A stretch of DNA of 64,000 nt from Kosakonia arachidis (GTDB lineage: Bacteria; Pseudomonadota; Gammaproteobacteria; Enterobacterales; Enterobacteriaceae): contig NZ_FPAU01000001.1 of assembly GCF_900116535.1 (NCBI RefSeq), positions 434,001 to 498,000 on the forward strand. The letters are read 5' to 3'. Below, piece by piece: positions 26,823-34,636 of this stretch (position 1 is its first letter; each line of letters opens with the position of its first letter). Made by a program: the position numbers and the translations under genes. The notes under the pieces were generated by a model. It ran no database searches and was not told the DNA's origin. It worked only from the letters and a program-made list of their open reading frames with translations.

Positions 26823-28169
26823 ATGTCCAGTCGCCAGTCATTTATTGAACGTAATGTGTTGCCAGTAGCACTTAAAATCGCTGGTCAAAAGCACCTGTTA
26901 TCCGTACGTGATGGCATTATTCTCAATATGCCATTTATGCTGATTGGAAGTTTCTTTCTTATTTTCGCCTATTTGCCCGTACCGGCATGGGGGCATTTAA
27001 TGGCTGACCTGTTTGGCAGTGGCTGGCAAAACAAGCTGCTTTATCCGGTCAAAGCAACCTATGACATTATGGCGCTTATCTCCAGCTTCGGTATTGCTTA
27101 CCGATTAGCTGAGAAATACCGTAATCTTGATCCATTGACCAGTGGAGCGATGTCACTGGTAGCATTTGTAATGACCATACCGCAGCATACGCTATTTGCG
27201 CCTGTAGCCGGAGCCCCGGCGAGCCTGGTGACAGGTGTACTGCCGATTGCGATGGTCGGAAGCCAGGGATTATTCGTGGCCATTCTGATTGCAATTCTTT
27301 CTACCGAGATCTACCGGTTCATACATAACCGTAATCTGGTTATTGCTATGCCTGAGGGCGTTCCACCCGCCGTGGCTAAATCCTTTCTGGCACTGATACC
27401 TGGTTTCTGTGTACTCGCAATGGTATTACTCATCCGGTTGGCAGTTGAGGCATCTCCATTTGGTGATGTGAACAGCCTTGTTTCGACTGTTATTGGCATC
27501 CCGATGCACCATATCGGAGGCACCCTGCCGGGAATGATTTTATCAGTTCTGTTAATCGGCATTCTCTGGACGCTTGGCTTGCATGGCGACGCAATCGTAC
27601 TGGTTTTCATACAGCCGGTCTGGTTATCTAACATGAGTGAAAACCTTGAGGCATTTCAGCATAATCTGCCAATCCCTCACATCTTCACACAGCAGTTTTA
27701 TGATTTGTGGATTGCACCTGGTGGGACGGGAGCATTACTTGGTTTAGCTATTTTTATGATTGTCCGTTCCCGCAGTCGTCAGCTTAAACAGTTAGGCAAA
27801 ATTGCCGGGCCGGCCGCACTCTTCAACATCAGTGAACCCCTTGTTTTCGGTCTGCCACTGGTTCTTAATCCATACTTTTTTGTGCCCTTTATTATTACAC
27901 CTGTACTGTTAGTCATTATCTCATGGCTGGCCATGAGTACGGGTCTTGTTGCCCCTCCTGCAGGAATTGCATTGCCCTTTACGACGCCAATATTTATCAG
28001 CGGCTATCTGGCAACGGGCGGGCACATTTCAGGTACCGTGTTACAGATTGTTAATCTTTCAGTTTCAATGGTCATTTATTACCCTTTCTTCCGGGTATGG
28101 GATCAGTTAAAGCTGCGTGAAGAGCAAAATACAGCAGAGCTGCTTGCAGATAACCTGGTCGCAAAGTAG
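26823..28169 (+). CDS. PTS cellobiose-type IIC permease
   Basis: 448 aa multi-spanning permease of the lactose/diacetylchitobiose family. Starts LPVALKIAGQKHLLSVRDGIILNMPFMLIGS as in CelB/ChbC. Conserved NISEPLVFGLPLVLNP (substrate-site region with the essential Glu) and a terminal KLREEQNTAE tail. GGAGACCTC precedes the ATG. Last gene of the operon. Confidence 0.93.
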   Translation: MSSRQSFIERNVLPVALKIAGQKHLLSVRDGIILNMPFMLIGSFFLIFAYLPVPAWGHLMADLFGSGWQNKLLYPVKATYDIMALISSFGIAYRLAEKYRNLDPLTSGAMSLVAFVMTIPQHTLFAPVAGAPASLVTGVLPIAMVGSQGLFVAILIAILSTEIYRFIHNRNLVIAMPEGVPPAVAKSFLALIPGFCVLAMVLLIRLAVEASPFGDVNSLVSTVIGIPMHHIGGTLPGMILSVLLIGILWTLGLHGDAIVLVFIQPVWLSNMSENLEAFQHNLPIPHIFTQQFYDLWIAPGGTGALLGLAIFMIVRSRSRQLKQLGKIAGPAALFNISEPLVFGLPLVLNPYFFVPFIITPVLLVIISWLAMSTGLVAPPAGIALPFTTPIFISGYLATGGHISGTVLQIVNLSVSMVIYYPFFRVWDQLKLREEQNTAELLADNLVAK

Positions 28170-28638
28170 AAGCCAAAACTCATTGATCAGCATAAATCCA
28201 GAATTATCCGGCGGTGCGGAGGCGCTTACTGATTTTCTGCGAATGCTTAAATTGATGCCAACTTAACCGGAATGGGACTGTTTCAAGATAAAGATGACTG
28301 CAGGTGTGGTCCCTCCGGTTTTTACTACCTAACCCTGGCATGATCCATCGCGTTTCTGCTGCCGGATGAGGTTGTCTGCATCGGCGGACAGGGACGTTTC
28401 AAAAAGGATCAGAGGATCCGGCACCGGCACCGGCTGGTTAGGTTGATGAAGGTATAATTCCGGTACTTATGGAGATCAATGCATTACCTACTGCACAGAT
28501 GGCTGTGACGTCGGGTCCGGTTTGGCCGTATTAACGAGCTGTCCCGCCTCAAGATTAATCATTGTGACCGATCATGCACGTTGGTTCTGGCCGGGAAACA
28601 GGAGGGTCTCCCTTTTTTCTCCCGGGATATTTGTCTCC
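28170..28638. other. Non-coding or decayed region
   Basis: About 470 bp between the PTS operon and the membrane protein gene. No ORF longer than 60 codons with support. Short frames such as HRHRLVRLMK near 28430 hint at transposase debris, but the match is too short to name. Confidence 0.4.
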
Positions 28639-28908
28639 TTACATCATGCCCGATAGGAAAATTGACAACCCCATGGTCTCTGTTGATAGCCGGTGAGCTA
28701 TGCGGGCAAGCTCACTTCGCATGCCGCGCAGCGGCATAAGGTCACCGTGGCCCGGTGAAGCCGTCACCGGCTCTGCCACAGAATTTCGCCCCAATGGGCC
28801 GATGATCAGCCGGTCGTGGCTGATCATCGGCCCGAGCGCATCGCAGACTAAATTGTCCTTGAAGCGGAGAGGCGTGGAGAAAATCAGTCTAATGGCTGAT
28901 GTGAATTC

Positions 28909-29490
28909 CTATCTGCGGTTCGATATACCGGCATACTCTTTATTACGTGTTATCAGCCAGGACACCAGGGAAGCCAGAAGTCCTGTATATATTGCGGCAA
29001 GGCAGATGAGTTTAACGGTGGTAATTGCCACAGTGCAGGCAAGTACCCCTGTTTCGATCTGCGGATATCGGGCCAGAATTGAAAAGGATAAGACTTTTTC
29101 CAGCAGGTCGAGCAGATCGAAGCTAACGGCAATCCCAACCAACAGCAACGCAAGTCCGGGCAGCACGCGGCGAAAAGCCAGCCAGCCTGCCTGAATGGCG
29201 ACCACTGCCAGCGCAGAGGGAAAAAACAAATCAATAATATACAGTCTTGCCAGCGTGCTACGACCATCAGCACCAAAGGCCTGCAGGTGCTGGCGTAATT
29301 CGCCGGTACTGGAACCGAAAACCAGCGATGGCTTACCAAGCCCGCCAGAGACAGCATGCAGATGCTGATCAAGCGGCATCATGGCAAGCTGCAATAAAAG
29401 GGCTACGGCGATGGCGAGGTAAAGACGTCCGGACGTGACCTGGCGGTCAAGCCAGTGCGGCAACGCGTGTATGAAAGAATGAAAACTCAC
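28909..29490 (-). CDS. Membrane protein of unknown function
   Basis: 193 aa from a GTG start with AGGAG before it. Four predicted membrane segments (residues ~22-40, ~88-106, ~110-128 and ~150-180). The frame ends at a TAG (28909-28911) but then stays open for 89 more codons to a TAA at 28639. It is divergent from a TetR regulator, which probably represses it. Family not recognised. Confidence 0.65.
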   Translation of the reverse strand: MSFHSFIHALPHWLDRQVTSGRLYLAIAVALLLQLAMMPLDQHLHAVSGGLGKPSLVFGSSTGELRQHLQAFGADGRSTLARLYIIDLFFPSALAVVAIQAGWLAFRRVLPGLALLLVGIAVSFDLLDLLEKVLSFSILARYPQIETGVLACTVAITTVKLICLAAIYTGLLASLVSWLITRNKEYAGISNRR

Positions 29491-29529
29491 AGCTATCTCC
29501 TAACGATATAATCACGGTGTGCTATTGTG

Positions 29530-29543
29530 TGAGCAATTACTCA
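29530..29543. promoter_or_regulatory. TetR-type operator candidate
   Basis: TGAGCAATTACTCA is palindromic in all but the two positions flanking AATT and sits in the short gap between the divergent membrane protein and TetR genes, where a self-regulating TetR site is expected. Confidence 0.4.
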
Positions 29544-29566
29544 GTTTTCGTACTCGCATTCTCACT

Positions 29567-30196
29567 ATGGAAAAACTAGACCCGAAACGCACCGTCAAGC
29601 CCCGAAAAATGCCTGTGCAACGCCGATCAGCGGCAACGGTAGGCTTCATCCTCGATGCGGCTGCTCGCATTCTTGAAGAGCGAGGTTTAGACGGCTATAC
29701 CACCAATATCATCGCAGAGAGGGCAGGCATCAGCATCGGCACCTGCTATCAATACTTCGCGTCAAAAGAAGCCATCACGGCGGCATTGATCGCGCGAGAA
29801 ACCGAGCATTTATGTCACGAGTTAGACCTGGCACGAGAAACTCGTGACTGGGCAACGGGGATCAGGCTGGCCATTGCGGCTGCGGTGACATATCAGTTGA
29901 AACGACCGCGTCTTGCACAGCAACTGGATCTGGCCGAAAAAATACTGGTACTGAGCGAAGGGCAGGAGAACGTACAAAAACGGGCACAGGACGTCATCGC
30001 CTCCTTGCTGGCACGGAATGATGCTTATGTGGCAGAAAATGTGATGTTAGTAAGCCGTGATCTGGTGGCCATTGCTCACGGCATGATAGACAGCGCCGGA
30101 CGCCACGGCGAAACCAACATTGATCGATTGTGCCAGCGTGTGTACTGCGCCATCTCAGGCTATCTGGATGCCAGCAAAGGCATTCCGGCAACATAA
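29567..30196 (+). CDS. TetR-family transcriptional regulator
   Basis: About 209 aa. HTH region: RRSAATVGFILDAAARILEE, then YTTNIIAERAGISIGTCYQYFASKEAI, a classical TetR domain at residues ~20-70; the rest is the ligand domain. The ATG at 29567 (MEKLDPKRTVKP) has no clear ribosome site; a GTG 48 bases upstream is in frame but would overlap the operator-like palindrome. Probably represses the divergent membrane protein gene. Confidence 0.88.
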   Translation: MEKLDPKRTVKPRKMPVQRRSAATVGFILDAAARILEERGLDGYTTNIIAERAGISIGTCYQYFASKEAITAALIARETEHLCHELDLARETRDWATGIRLAIAAAVTYQLKRPRLAQQLDLAEKILVLSEGQENVQKRAQDVIASLLARNDAYVAENVMLVSRDLVAIAHGMIDSAGRHGETNIDRLCQRVYCAISGYLDASKGIPAT

Positions 30197-30376
30197 GAGA
30201 ATCTGCGACGCTCTTTTCAGGAACGCGCACCTGAATGTGCCGAAGGCAGATACCCGTGGAAAATATGCTGAAAATGGCGCTGTGATGACATCCTCTGGAG
30301 CGCCTGGCGTGATCCTACCCGCGCAATGTGAACATGGCTTGTGGGATTTTGTGAGCAGAGAAAGCGGGGCAAATCA

Positions 30377-30949
30377 TTAGCTGAGATCGTGCAGATCTTT
30401 CTCCAGCAGCGGTGTTAACGCCATTTCAGTAAAACTTACGGCCAGCCCGCGTCGCTCCGGCGTGCAACACATCACGCCGACTGCACAGTGCGGATGGGGG
30501 AAATGGCACAGCCGCAGCAGTGGCCAGATGCGTCCGTCGGTGGAATATTGCAGCCGTAATGCATCGCCTTTTCGGCTCAGTCGTAGCCAGAAATCCCCCG
30601 CATTGCCGGTGAAAATACCGGTCGCCCAGTCCGAAAATCCCTGAGTTAGCACGCTGCCGATGGCGGGCGCACCGTCATTAAACTCAATCCCGGCTTTTAG
30701 CCAGTTCTGCTCATCCGCCACCAGCAGCACACCTGCCTGATCGTAAAGCGCTGAAAAATGCGCCTGGATCCGCACCTGAAAGGTGAAATCGCCCGTCACA
30801 TTACGCACAAATCCATGGCCGCTGAAGCGCTCAAACCCGTACCAGGTTTTGCGCCAAAAATCGGTGTTACCATCGGTGAGCACCTCGATTTTGCCTTGCG
30901 CGTCGCGCCACTGTTGCGGTTCATTGATCCAGTAAAAATCACCCGACAT
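30377..30949 (-). CDS. DUF1349 (concanavalin-like) protein
   Basis: About 190 aa. N-terminal FYWINEPQQWRDAQGKIEV, then TDFWRKTWYGFERFSGHGF and the internal DQAGVLLVADEQNWLKAGIEF match the DUF1349/YesU group, a beta-sandwich of the concanavalin lectin type. The ATG at 30949 has AAGGAGCG before it. Cytoplasmic; the role is unknown, with sugar binding a family-based guess. Convergent to nothing close. Confidence 0.8.
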   Translation of the reverse strand: MSGDFYWINEPQQWRDAQGKIEVLTDGNTDFWRKTWYGFERFSGHGFVRNVTGDFTFQVRIQAHFSALYDQAGVLLVADEQNWLKAGIEFNDGAPAIGSVLTQGFSDWATGIFTGNAGDFWLRLSRKGDALRLQYSTDGRIWPLLRLCHFPHPHCAVGVMCCTPERRGLAVSFTEMALTPLLEKDLHDLS

Positions 30950-31122
30950 GTTTCGCTCCTTTTGTGTTAACGCCAAACGGTAATTTACTGATAAAGCCCA
31001 TCGTGGTGTCCATCATTCCGATGAGAATTTAGACCCTATCTTCAGCCTAAACAGGAGAAAGACGCTTGCGGATAAGATGGAAGGATAACTGTCATGCCGC
31101 CCTAATTGGGTACCTGGAGCGA

Positions 31123-31407
31123 TTAATTTCTGTGTCGGGTTACATTATAGATATCGTCATTTTCTCGTTTACCCACACCAATAACGGTGACTGTCACAAT
31201 GTCATCGTTGACACTGTAAACCAGTCGGTAGCCCGCGCCACGGAGCTTGATTTTAAACTGGTCTTTACGTCCATAGAGTTGTGATGCGGGTACCCGTGGG
31301 TTTTGCAGGCGTTCAGTGAGTTTCTTTTTGAATTGTTCCCGCACAGTATGGCCCAGTTTTTTCCATTCTTTCAGCGCTGATTCATTAAAGGCCAGCTTAT
31401 AGGTCAT
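31123..31407 (-). CDS. RelE/StbE-type toxin
   Basis: 94 aa. RelE/ParE fold: LAFNESALKEWKKLG at the start, then FKKKLTERLQNPRV and KIKLRGAGYRLVYSV, with catalytic-type Lys/Arg residues and a final VGKRENDDIY. mRNA interferase toxins of this type cut mRNA in the ribosome. The start overlaps the antitoxin gene end by 11 bp. Close to the StbE group. Confidence 0.9.
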   Translation of the reverse strand: MTYKLAFNESALKEWKKLGHTVREQFKKKLTERLQNPRVPASQLYGRKDQFKIKLRGAGYRLVYSVNDDIVTVTVIGVGKRENDDIYNVTRHRN

Positions 31408-31645
31408 CAATATTGACCTCGATTACAGCCTCACCGATTCGCTCATCTGCAATACGACCCAACTCCTGATCTTCCAGAATTTCCATCAGCTGTGCATACA
31501 GGGCAGGTGGCACACAGTAAAAAGCGGGTTCGTTGCGATTCAGGATGGCTACCGCTGCACCTTCTCCTGCATTGAAGGTACCCATAGGATCGCGTTTAAG
31601 CTCTGTAATGCTGGCCGCAGTGGTGGTTAAAATCTGAAATGCCAT
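31397..31645 (-). CDS. StbD/RelB-type antitoxin
   Basis: 82 aa. The N-terminus MAFQILTTTAASITELKRDP is the hallmark of StbD antitoxins (Phd/YefM fold), with an acidic C-terminus EAVIEVNIDDL that wraps the toxin. AGGAGG precedes the ATG, and a TATAAT -10 box lies at 31672-31677. A 22-bp palindrome just upstream is the likely self-regulation site. Confidence 0.9.
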   Translation of the reverse strand: MAFQILTTTAASITELKRDPMGTFNAGEGAAVAILNRNEPAFYCVPPALYAQLMEILEDQELGRIADERIGEAVIEVNIDDL

Positions 31646-31686
31646 AATGTATCCTCCTGTTAAGAGATTTAATTATAGGTTTCTTA

Positions 31687-31708
31687 AAAGCACTTTTAAA
31701 GGTGCTTT
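31687..31708. promoter_or_regulatory. Palindromic operator candidate of the StbDE module
   Basis: AAAGCACTTTTAAAGGTGCTTT is palindromic except at one base pair and lies about 42 bp before the antitoxin start, next to the TATAAT box. Type II modules repress themselves through such sites. It could also end transcription coming from the other side, but it lacks a T tract. Confidence 0.5.
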
Positions 31709-31764
31709 ATTAAAATCTAAAATTAAAGAAATGATTCCCTTTACAGACCAGTCAACTTGTAAGC

Positions 31765-31866
31765 ATCCCTGCAAACCGGGGCTATCCACTGAAACTGCGA
31801 ATGAACAATGGCCCGGAACTCATCTCGCTGACGCTGGTGCGGTGGGCAGAAGAGCATGGTGTGTAG
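31765..31866 (+). pseudogene. IS3-family transposase OrfB fragment
   Basis: The frame reads ANRGYPLKLRMNNGPELISL, then TLVRWAEEHGV and stops at TAG (31864-31866). NNGPE is the DDE-domain motif (DNGPE) of IS3-family transposases of the IS407 type. Only ~34 codons survive, with no inverted repeats, so the element is dead. The region from 31867 to 31977 shows no gene. Confidence 0.85.
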
Positions 31867-31977
31867 ACTAGCCCCATTGATCACCAGACACTTCGCCTCT
31901 CTTAAGCTGGTAGAGGGGGTGATTGCAAGTAGGGAGGGTAAAATAATGAACTTTGAAACGATCAGCTTACCATTGAC

Positions 31978-32091
31978 TCAGAATTCCAGACGTTGCAGGC
32001 GCCTGGCCGCGAGTTTGAGTTTTGCATTGGGTTCGGGTGAGTTTGCCAGTGCGTTTATTACTCGATTCCATGAATCTTCATTCAGGATAAG
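31978..32091 (-). pseudogene. TacA-type (DUF1778) antitoxin, C-terminal fragment
   Basis: The minus-strand frame encodes LILNEDSWNRVINALANSPE then PNAKLKLAARRLQRLEF, clearly paralogous to the end of the complete antitoxin at 33317-33586 (LILSEESWNRVMDAIENPPA). The DNA-binding half is gone; the frame continues upstream into unrelated sequence to an ATG at 32169. No GNAT toxin follows the fragment. It is what remains of a second TacAT module. Confidence 0.8.
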
Positions 32092-32168
32092 CTGAGTGCA
32101 TTTATCCCTCTCCACATTGGGGAGAGGGCGAATGAGAAAATCGTCTGATGTTTTTTTATTGTTCATCA

Positions 32169-32423
32169 TTAGCGGAAAGACTTGTGAAAACGTCGTTCGA
32201 TCTTGTTCCCTTTCTTATCTCTGTAGCGTTCTGGCCAGATAGTTTCAGGTTCCAGTTCAAGTGCTTTCGCAATAATTGATTCGCCCTTCGGCCAGGGGCG
32301 CTGTAAAGCATTTGCCAGTGTTGATGATGCCAGCCCTGCTTCTCGGGACAGTGCGGCCAGACTGGTTCCACGTTTTTTCAGCGCGGCAATGATGTCTGCA
32401 TGATGCCAGTTATGACTTTCCAT
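32169..32423 (-). CDS. Nlp/SfsB-type DNA-binding protein
   Basis: 84 aa. HTH of the Ner/Nlp kind: WHHADIIAALKKRGTSLAAL, then GLASSTLANALQRPWPKGE and IIAKALELEPETIWPERY. The ATG at 32423 follows AAGGAGAACACA; the longer frame upstream crosses the operator region. Divergent from an XRE-type regulator. Phage Ner proteins are repressors; E. coli Nlp modulates sugar genes. Exact target here is unknown. Confidence 0.88.
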   Translation of the reverse strand: MESHNWHHADIIAALKKRGTSLAALSREAGLASSTLANALQRPWPKGESIIAKALELEPETIWPERYRDKKGNKIERRFHKSFR

Positions 32424-32459
32424 TGTGTTCTCCTTACACGTCGTTATTATGCGTTCAAT

Positions 32460-32510
32460 TATCCTGTTTTGGGATAAAAAGGCAACGGGGAGATATTCGA
32501 TTTCGGGATA
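32460..32510. promoter_or_regulatory. Two HipB-like operators in the Nlp/XRE gap
   Basis: TATCC-N7-GGATA at 32460-32476 and TATTC-N7-GGATA at 32494-32510, 34 bp apart, lie between the divergent Nlp and XRE genes. The form resembles the HipB operator (TATCC-N8-GGATA), with a spacer one base shorter. They are probable binding sites of the adjacent XRE protein and could control both genes. Confidence 0.55.
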
Positions 32511-32530
32511 TTTATCATGGAATCGATCGT

Positions 32531-32758
32531 ATGGCATCCGTCTATTCAGAAGAGTATCAGCGCGTGATCACAGCGCTCAAAAAAGCTCGTAAAGAACGTG
32601 GCATCACTCAGGTACAACTTGCCGAAGCGCTGGGTCGCCCACAATCTTTTATCGCCAAAATCGAGAGTGGTGAAAGAAGATTAGATGTGGTGGAGTTTGT
32701 GCATTTGGCGAGACTGGTGGGGCTGGAGCCGGGGGATATATTGCAGGGGATACGTTAA
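32531..32758 (+). CDS. Small XRE-family DNA-binding protein
   Basis: 75 aa, almost entirely a lambda-repressor-like HTH: ITALKKARKERGITQVQLAEAL, then GRPQSFIAKIESGERRLDV. The ATG at 32531 (MASVYSEEYQ) avoids the operator sites. It resembles the antitoxin half of HTH toxin modules, yet no HipA or other toxin follows; the next gene on the other strand is TacT. Confidence 0.85.
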   Translation: MASVYSEEYQRVITALKKARKERGITQVQLAEALGRPQSFIAKIESGERRLDVVEFVHLARLVGLEPGDILQGIR

Positions 32759-32791
32759 CGAACGGCGTTACCCACCGCCGCTGGAGATAGC

Positions 32792-33313
32792 TTACTCTTC
32801 GAACAGGCGTTCAATAGATTTTGTTGGATAGAACAGCGAATGCGGGTTGCCATCGGTTAACGGAATAAAGCCGAGCTTTTCATAGAATTTTTTGGCTTTG
32901 CCAGTGAGTGCTTCGACAAATAACCCATGTATACCGATGGTAAGTGAGGTATTGAAAACCACCTTCATGGCGTGTGCCACCAGGATTTCTCCCCAGCCGT
33001 TTCCCTGGAGTGACTTATCAATAGCGAGCCGACCTGATATGACGCAGGGGACGTTGCAATAGGGCACCTTTTTTTGCTGCGTTTTCGTGGGCAGTCGTTC
33101 TTTTTCGAAACTGCCGCCAGACAAGGTGTAATAGCCTAAAATGCGCGGCCTGGGCGTTTTCGTTACGAGGAGCCAGGCACGTAAAATTTTGCCATCGTGC
33201 TGGCGTTTGAGATGGTGGGTTAAAAAAGCGTTGAGCGATACCTCACCACAATCAAAACCTCCTGTTTCATACGCTGTCTCTCCTGAGAACATCTCGATGG
33301 TCAGGTTGTCCAC
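32792..33313 (-). CDS. TacT-type GNAT toxin
   Basis: 173 aa, GTG start with GGAG before it. GNAT acetyltransferase: SGRLAIDKSLQGNGWGEILV is the acetyl-CoA pyrophosphate loop, then LFVEALTGKAKKFYEKLGFIPL. The start, FDCGEVSLNAFLTHH, is typical of TacT/AtaT/KacT toxins, which acetylate the amino group of charged tRNAs and block translation. It follows the antitoxin by three bases, the standard TacAT operon. Confidence 0.93.
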   Translation of the reverse strand: MDNLTIEMFSGETAYETGGFDCGEVSLNAFLTHHLKRQHDGKILRAWLLVTKTPRPRILGYYTLSGGSFEKERLPTKTQQKKVPYCNVPCVISGRLAIDKSLQGNGWGEILVAHAMKVVFNTSLTIGIHGLFVEALTGKAKKFYEKLGFIPLTDGNPHSLFYPTKSIERLFEE

Positions 33314-33316
33314 GGT

Positions 33317-33586
33317 TCACTCCATGTTTTGCAGACGTTTTGCGGCACGTTTAAGCTTGTTATTCGGTGCGGGTGGGTTTTCGATAGCATCCATAACCCG
33401 GTTCCATGATTCCTCGCTGAGAATCAGGCGACGGTGCTGTTCAATCACTTCCGCGGCGCGTTCAGAAGCGCTGTTAACCAGAAACTGTGTGACCGTCTGA
33501 TTGGTCATTGCCGCCGCTTCTTCGATCATTTTCTTATCCTCATCCGTTAGTCGCAGATCTATGCGCTGTTTTTTCAGTGCGGGCAT
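33317..33586 (-). CDS. TacA-type (DUF1778) ribbon-helix-helix antitoxin
   Basis: 89 aa. N-terminal RHH DNA-binding domain (RIDLRLTDEDKKMIEEAAAM, then TNQTVTQFLVNSASERA), followed by a flexible C-terminus (ILSEESWNRVMDAIENPPAP) that binds TacT. GGAGAAAACCGCT precedes the ATG. A 27-bp perfect palindrome lies 59 bp upstream and is the likely operator for the TacA-TacT complex. Confidence 0.93.
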   Translation of the reverse strand: MPALKKQRIDLRLTDEDKKMIEEAAAMTNQTVTQFLVNSASERAAEVIEQHRRLILSEESWNRVMDAIENPPAPNNKLKRAAKRLQNME

Positions 33587-33644
33587 AGCGGTTTTCTCCC
33601 CGGTGGCCTGAATTTATACAGACCAGCCAATAATCTTTATTAAC

Positions 33645-33671
33645 TTATGTACGGATAATATCCGTACATAA
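33645..33671. promoter_or_regulatory. 27-bp palindromic operator of the tacAT operon
   Basis: Two perfect 13-bp arms, TTATGTACGGATA and its reverse complement, flank a single central base. It lies in the promoter region of tacAT. RHH antitoxins of this family bind such inverted repeats with the toxin to set conditional repression. A related half-site, ATATCCGTACG, recurs at about 34189-34199. Confidence 0.75.
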
Positions 33672-33735
33672 CGATAAGATCAGACAGCGCGAATTGCAAC
33701 CTAAACCGGGTATCTGTCGCAAGGGATATGAAACG

Positions 33736-33790
33736 AAAAACCGGGCAGGCTCCCAAAAACGTTGACTACACGCCGTGGGAGCCCTGTCGG
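33736..33790 (-). terminator. Rho-independent terminator after the 105-aa gene
   Basis: Minus-strand hairpin with arms around GGCTCCCA / TGGGAGCC extended by GGGC/GCCC, a ~20-nt loop, then a TTTTTC run. It begins two bases after the stop codon at 33792. Confidence 0.65.
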
Positions 33791-33791
33791 G

Positions 33792-34109
33792 TTAGCGCAG
33801 ATAATCCTCTGCGATAATTTTCCGTTCAGTGATTTGATGAAGTTCCATCAACGCCGGGAGCAGGGTGGCGGTGGATTTTAGCCCGTGGCCTAACTGGCAC
33901 AGACTTTCGCGAGAAAACTCCAGCACGTCGCTGTCGGCAAATGAGACAAAGGTTTTGCCCAGAAAGTGCAGACCGTGGCAAAGCCCGGCGATATGCTCTT
34001 CACAGCCATTTGCCAGTTGAAAAGTTTCTTCCGCGCTGAGTTGAGAAAGATCCAGTTTCCGGAAAATATCGCGCAGTTCAGAGGAGAGGATATCGGCGTC
34101 AGGCAGCAT
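33792..34109 (-). CDS. Hypothetical protein (105 aa) of a two-gene unit
   Basis: Starts at the ATG at 34109, with the strong GGAGGTGCGCA site in front. All-helical, acidic, with Cys residues (NGCEEHIAGLCHGLHFLG; SLCQLGHGLKS). It overlaps the end of the 40-aa upstream ORF by 11 bp and is followed at once by a terminator, so it forms a self-contained two-gene unit. Such pairs occur in prophages and islands; I do not recognise the family. Confidence 0.65.
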   Translation of the reverse strand: MLPDADILSSELRDIFRKLDLSQLSAEETFQLANGCEEHIAGLCHGLHFLGKTFVSFADSDVLEFSRESLCQLGHGLKSTATLLPALMELHQITERKIIAEDYLR

Positions 34110-34221
34110 TGCGCACCTCCTGCGAAGCGGAGAGACGAACAGCGTGAAGGCAAACAAAAGCGTTAACAGAGAAGGGGTTGGGCGTTAAATATCCGTACGT
34201 GGTACCATTGGCAATAGCCAT
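34099..34221 (-). CDS. Small protein (40 aa) overlapping the 105-aa gene
   Basis: Reads MAIANGTTYGYLTPNPFSVN, then AFVCLHAVRLSASQEVRNAA. GGAGGTAATGT lies directly before the ATG at 34221, the best ribosome site in this region, and its stop overlaps the next start, so it is probably translated and coupled. A TacA half-site lies inside its coding sequence. It could be a leader or regulatory peptide; function unknown. Confidence 0.55.
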   Translation of the reverse strand: MAIANGTTYGYLTPNPFSVNAFVCLHAVRLSASQEVRNAA

Positions 34222-34301
34222 ACATTACCTCCAGTAATGATGTGGTTAGAGGCCCGCAGGTGTTGGTAGCATCTGTGGGCTTCGTTGTTTTTGTAAGACA
34301 A

Positions 34302-34348
34302 GTGTCATACACTTGCTCACATCGCTACTCTAAAATGGTGTCTGACAC
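34302..34348 (+). promoter_or_regulatory. Paired GTGTC-NN-ACAC operators and promoter of the RHH genes
   Basis: GTGTCATACAC (34302-34312) and GTGTCTGACAC (34338-34348) share the same inverted-repeat form, 36 bp apart, and flank a TAAAAT -10-like hexamer at 34331. The second site touches the start codon of the first RHH gene. Self-repression by an RHH protein is the simplest reading. Confidence 0.5.
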
Positions 34349-34528
34349 ATGTCAACCGTATCATTCAAAAAAAAGGGCAACAAACAGATCGCACTGCGGG
34401 TCGAACCTGCGCTGGAAGAAGCCATGCAGCAGGCATTGAAAGCCGATGGAGATGCAACGCTTTCTGCCTGGATCAAGCGGATAATCAGGAAAGAGTTGCA
34501 GGCGAAAGGGATTGAGTTGAAGGATTGA
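34349..34528 (+). CDS. Ribbon-helix-helix protein 1 (59 aa)
   Basis: MSTVSFKKKGNKQIALRVEP, then ALEEAMQQALKADGDATLSA and WIKRIIRKELQAKGIELKD. One beta strand (QIALRVEP) plus two helices is the Arc/MetJ fold. Paralogue of the next gene: same length and same WIKR..RKEL...GIEL ending. Its operator-like repeats upstream suggest self-control. No toxin partner is adjacent. Confidence 0.75.
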   Translation: MSTVSFKKKGNKQIALRVEPALEEAMQQALKADGDATLSAWIKRIIRKELQAKGIELKD

Positions 34529-34636
34529 TATAAAAAATATGGCTCTTTGATTATCAATTTAATTGAGCCGTTTTTTGAATTTAGGAAAGAGTGCGCACTC
34601 AGTCTTGGCACGAAATATCTGTAGGAATGAGAATTA

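Noticed and set aside
28700-29194. 164-codon frame on the plus strand
   Set aside because: Opposite the membrane protein gene and its extension; low-complexity Arg/Ser composition typical of a shadow frame.
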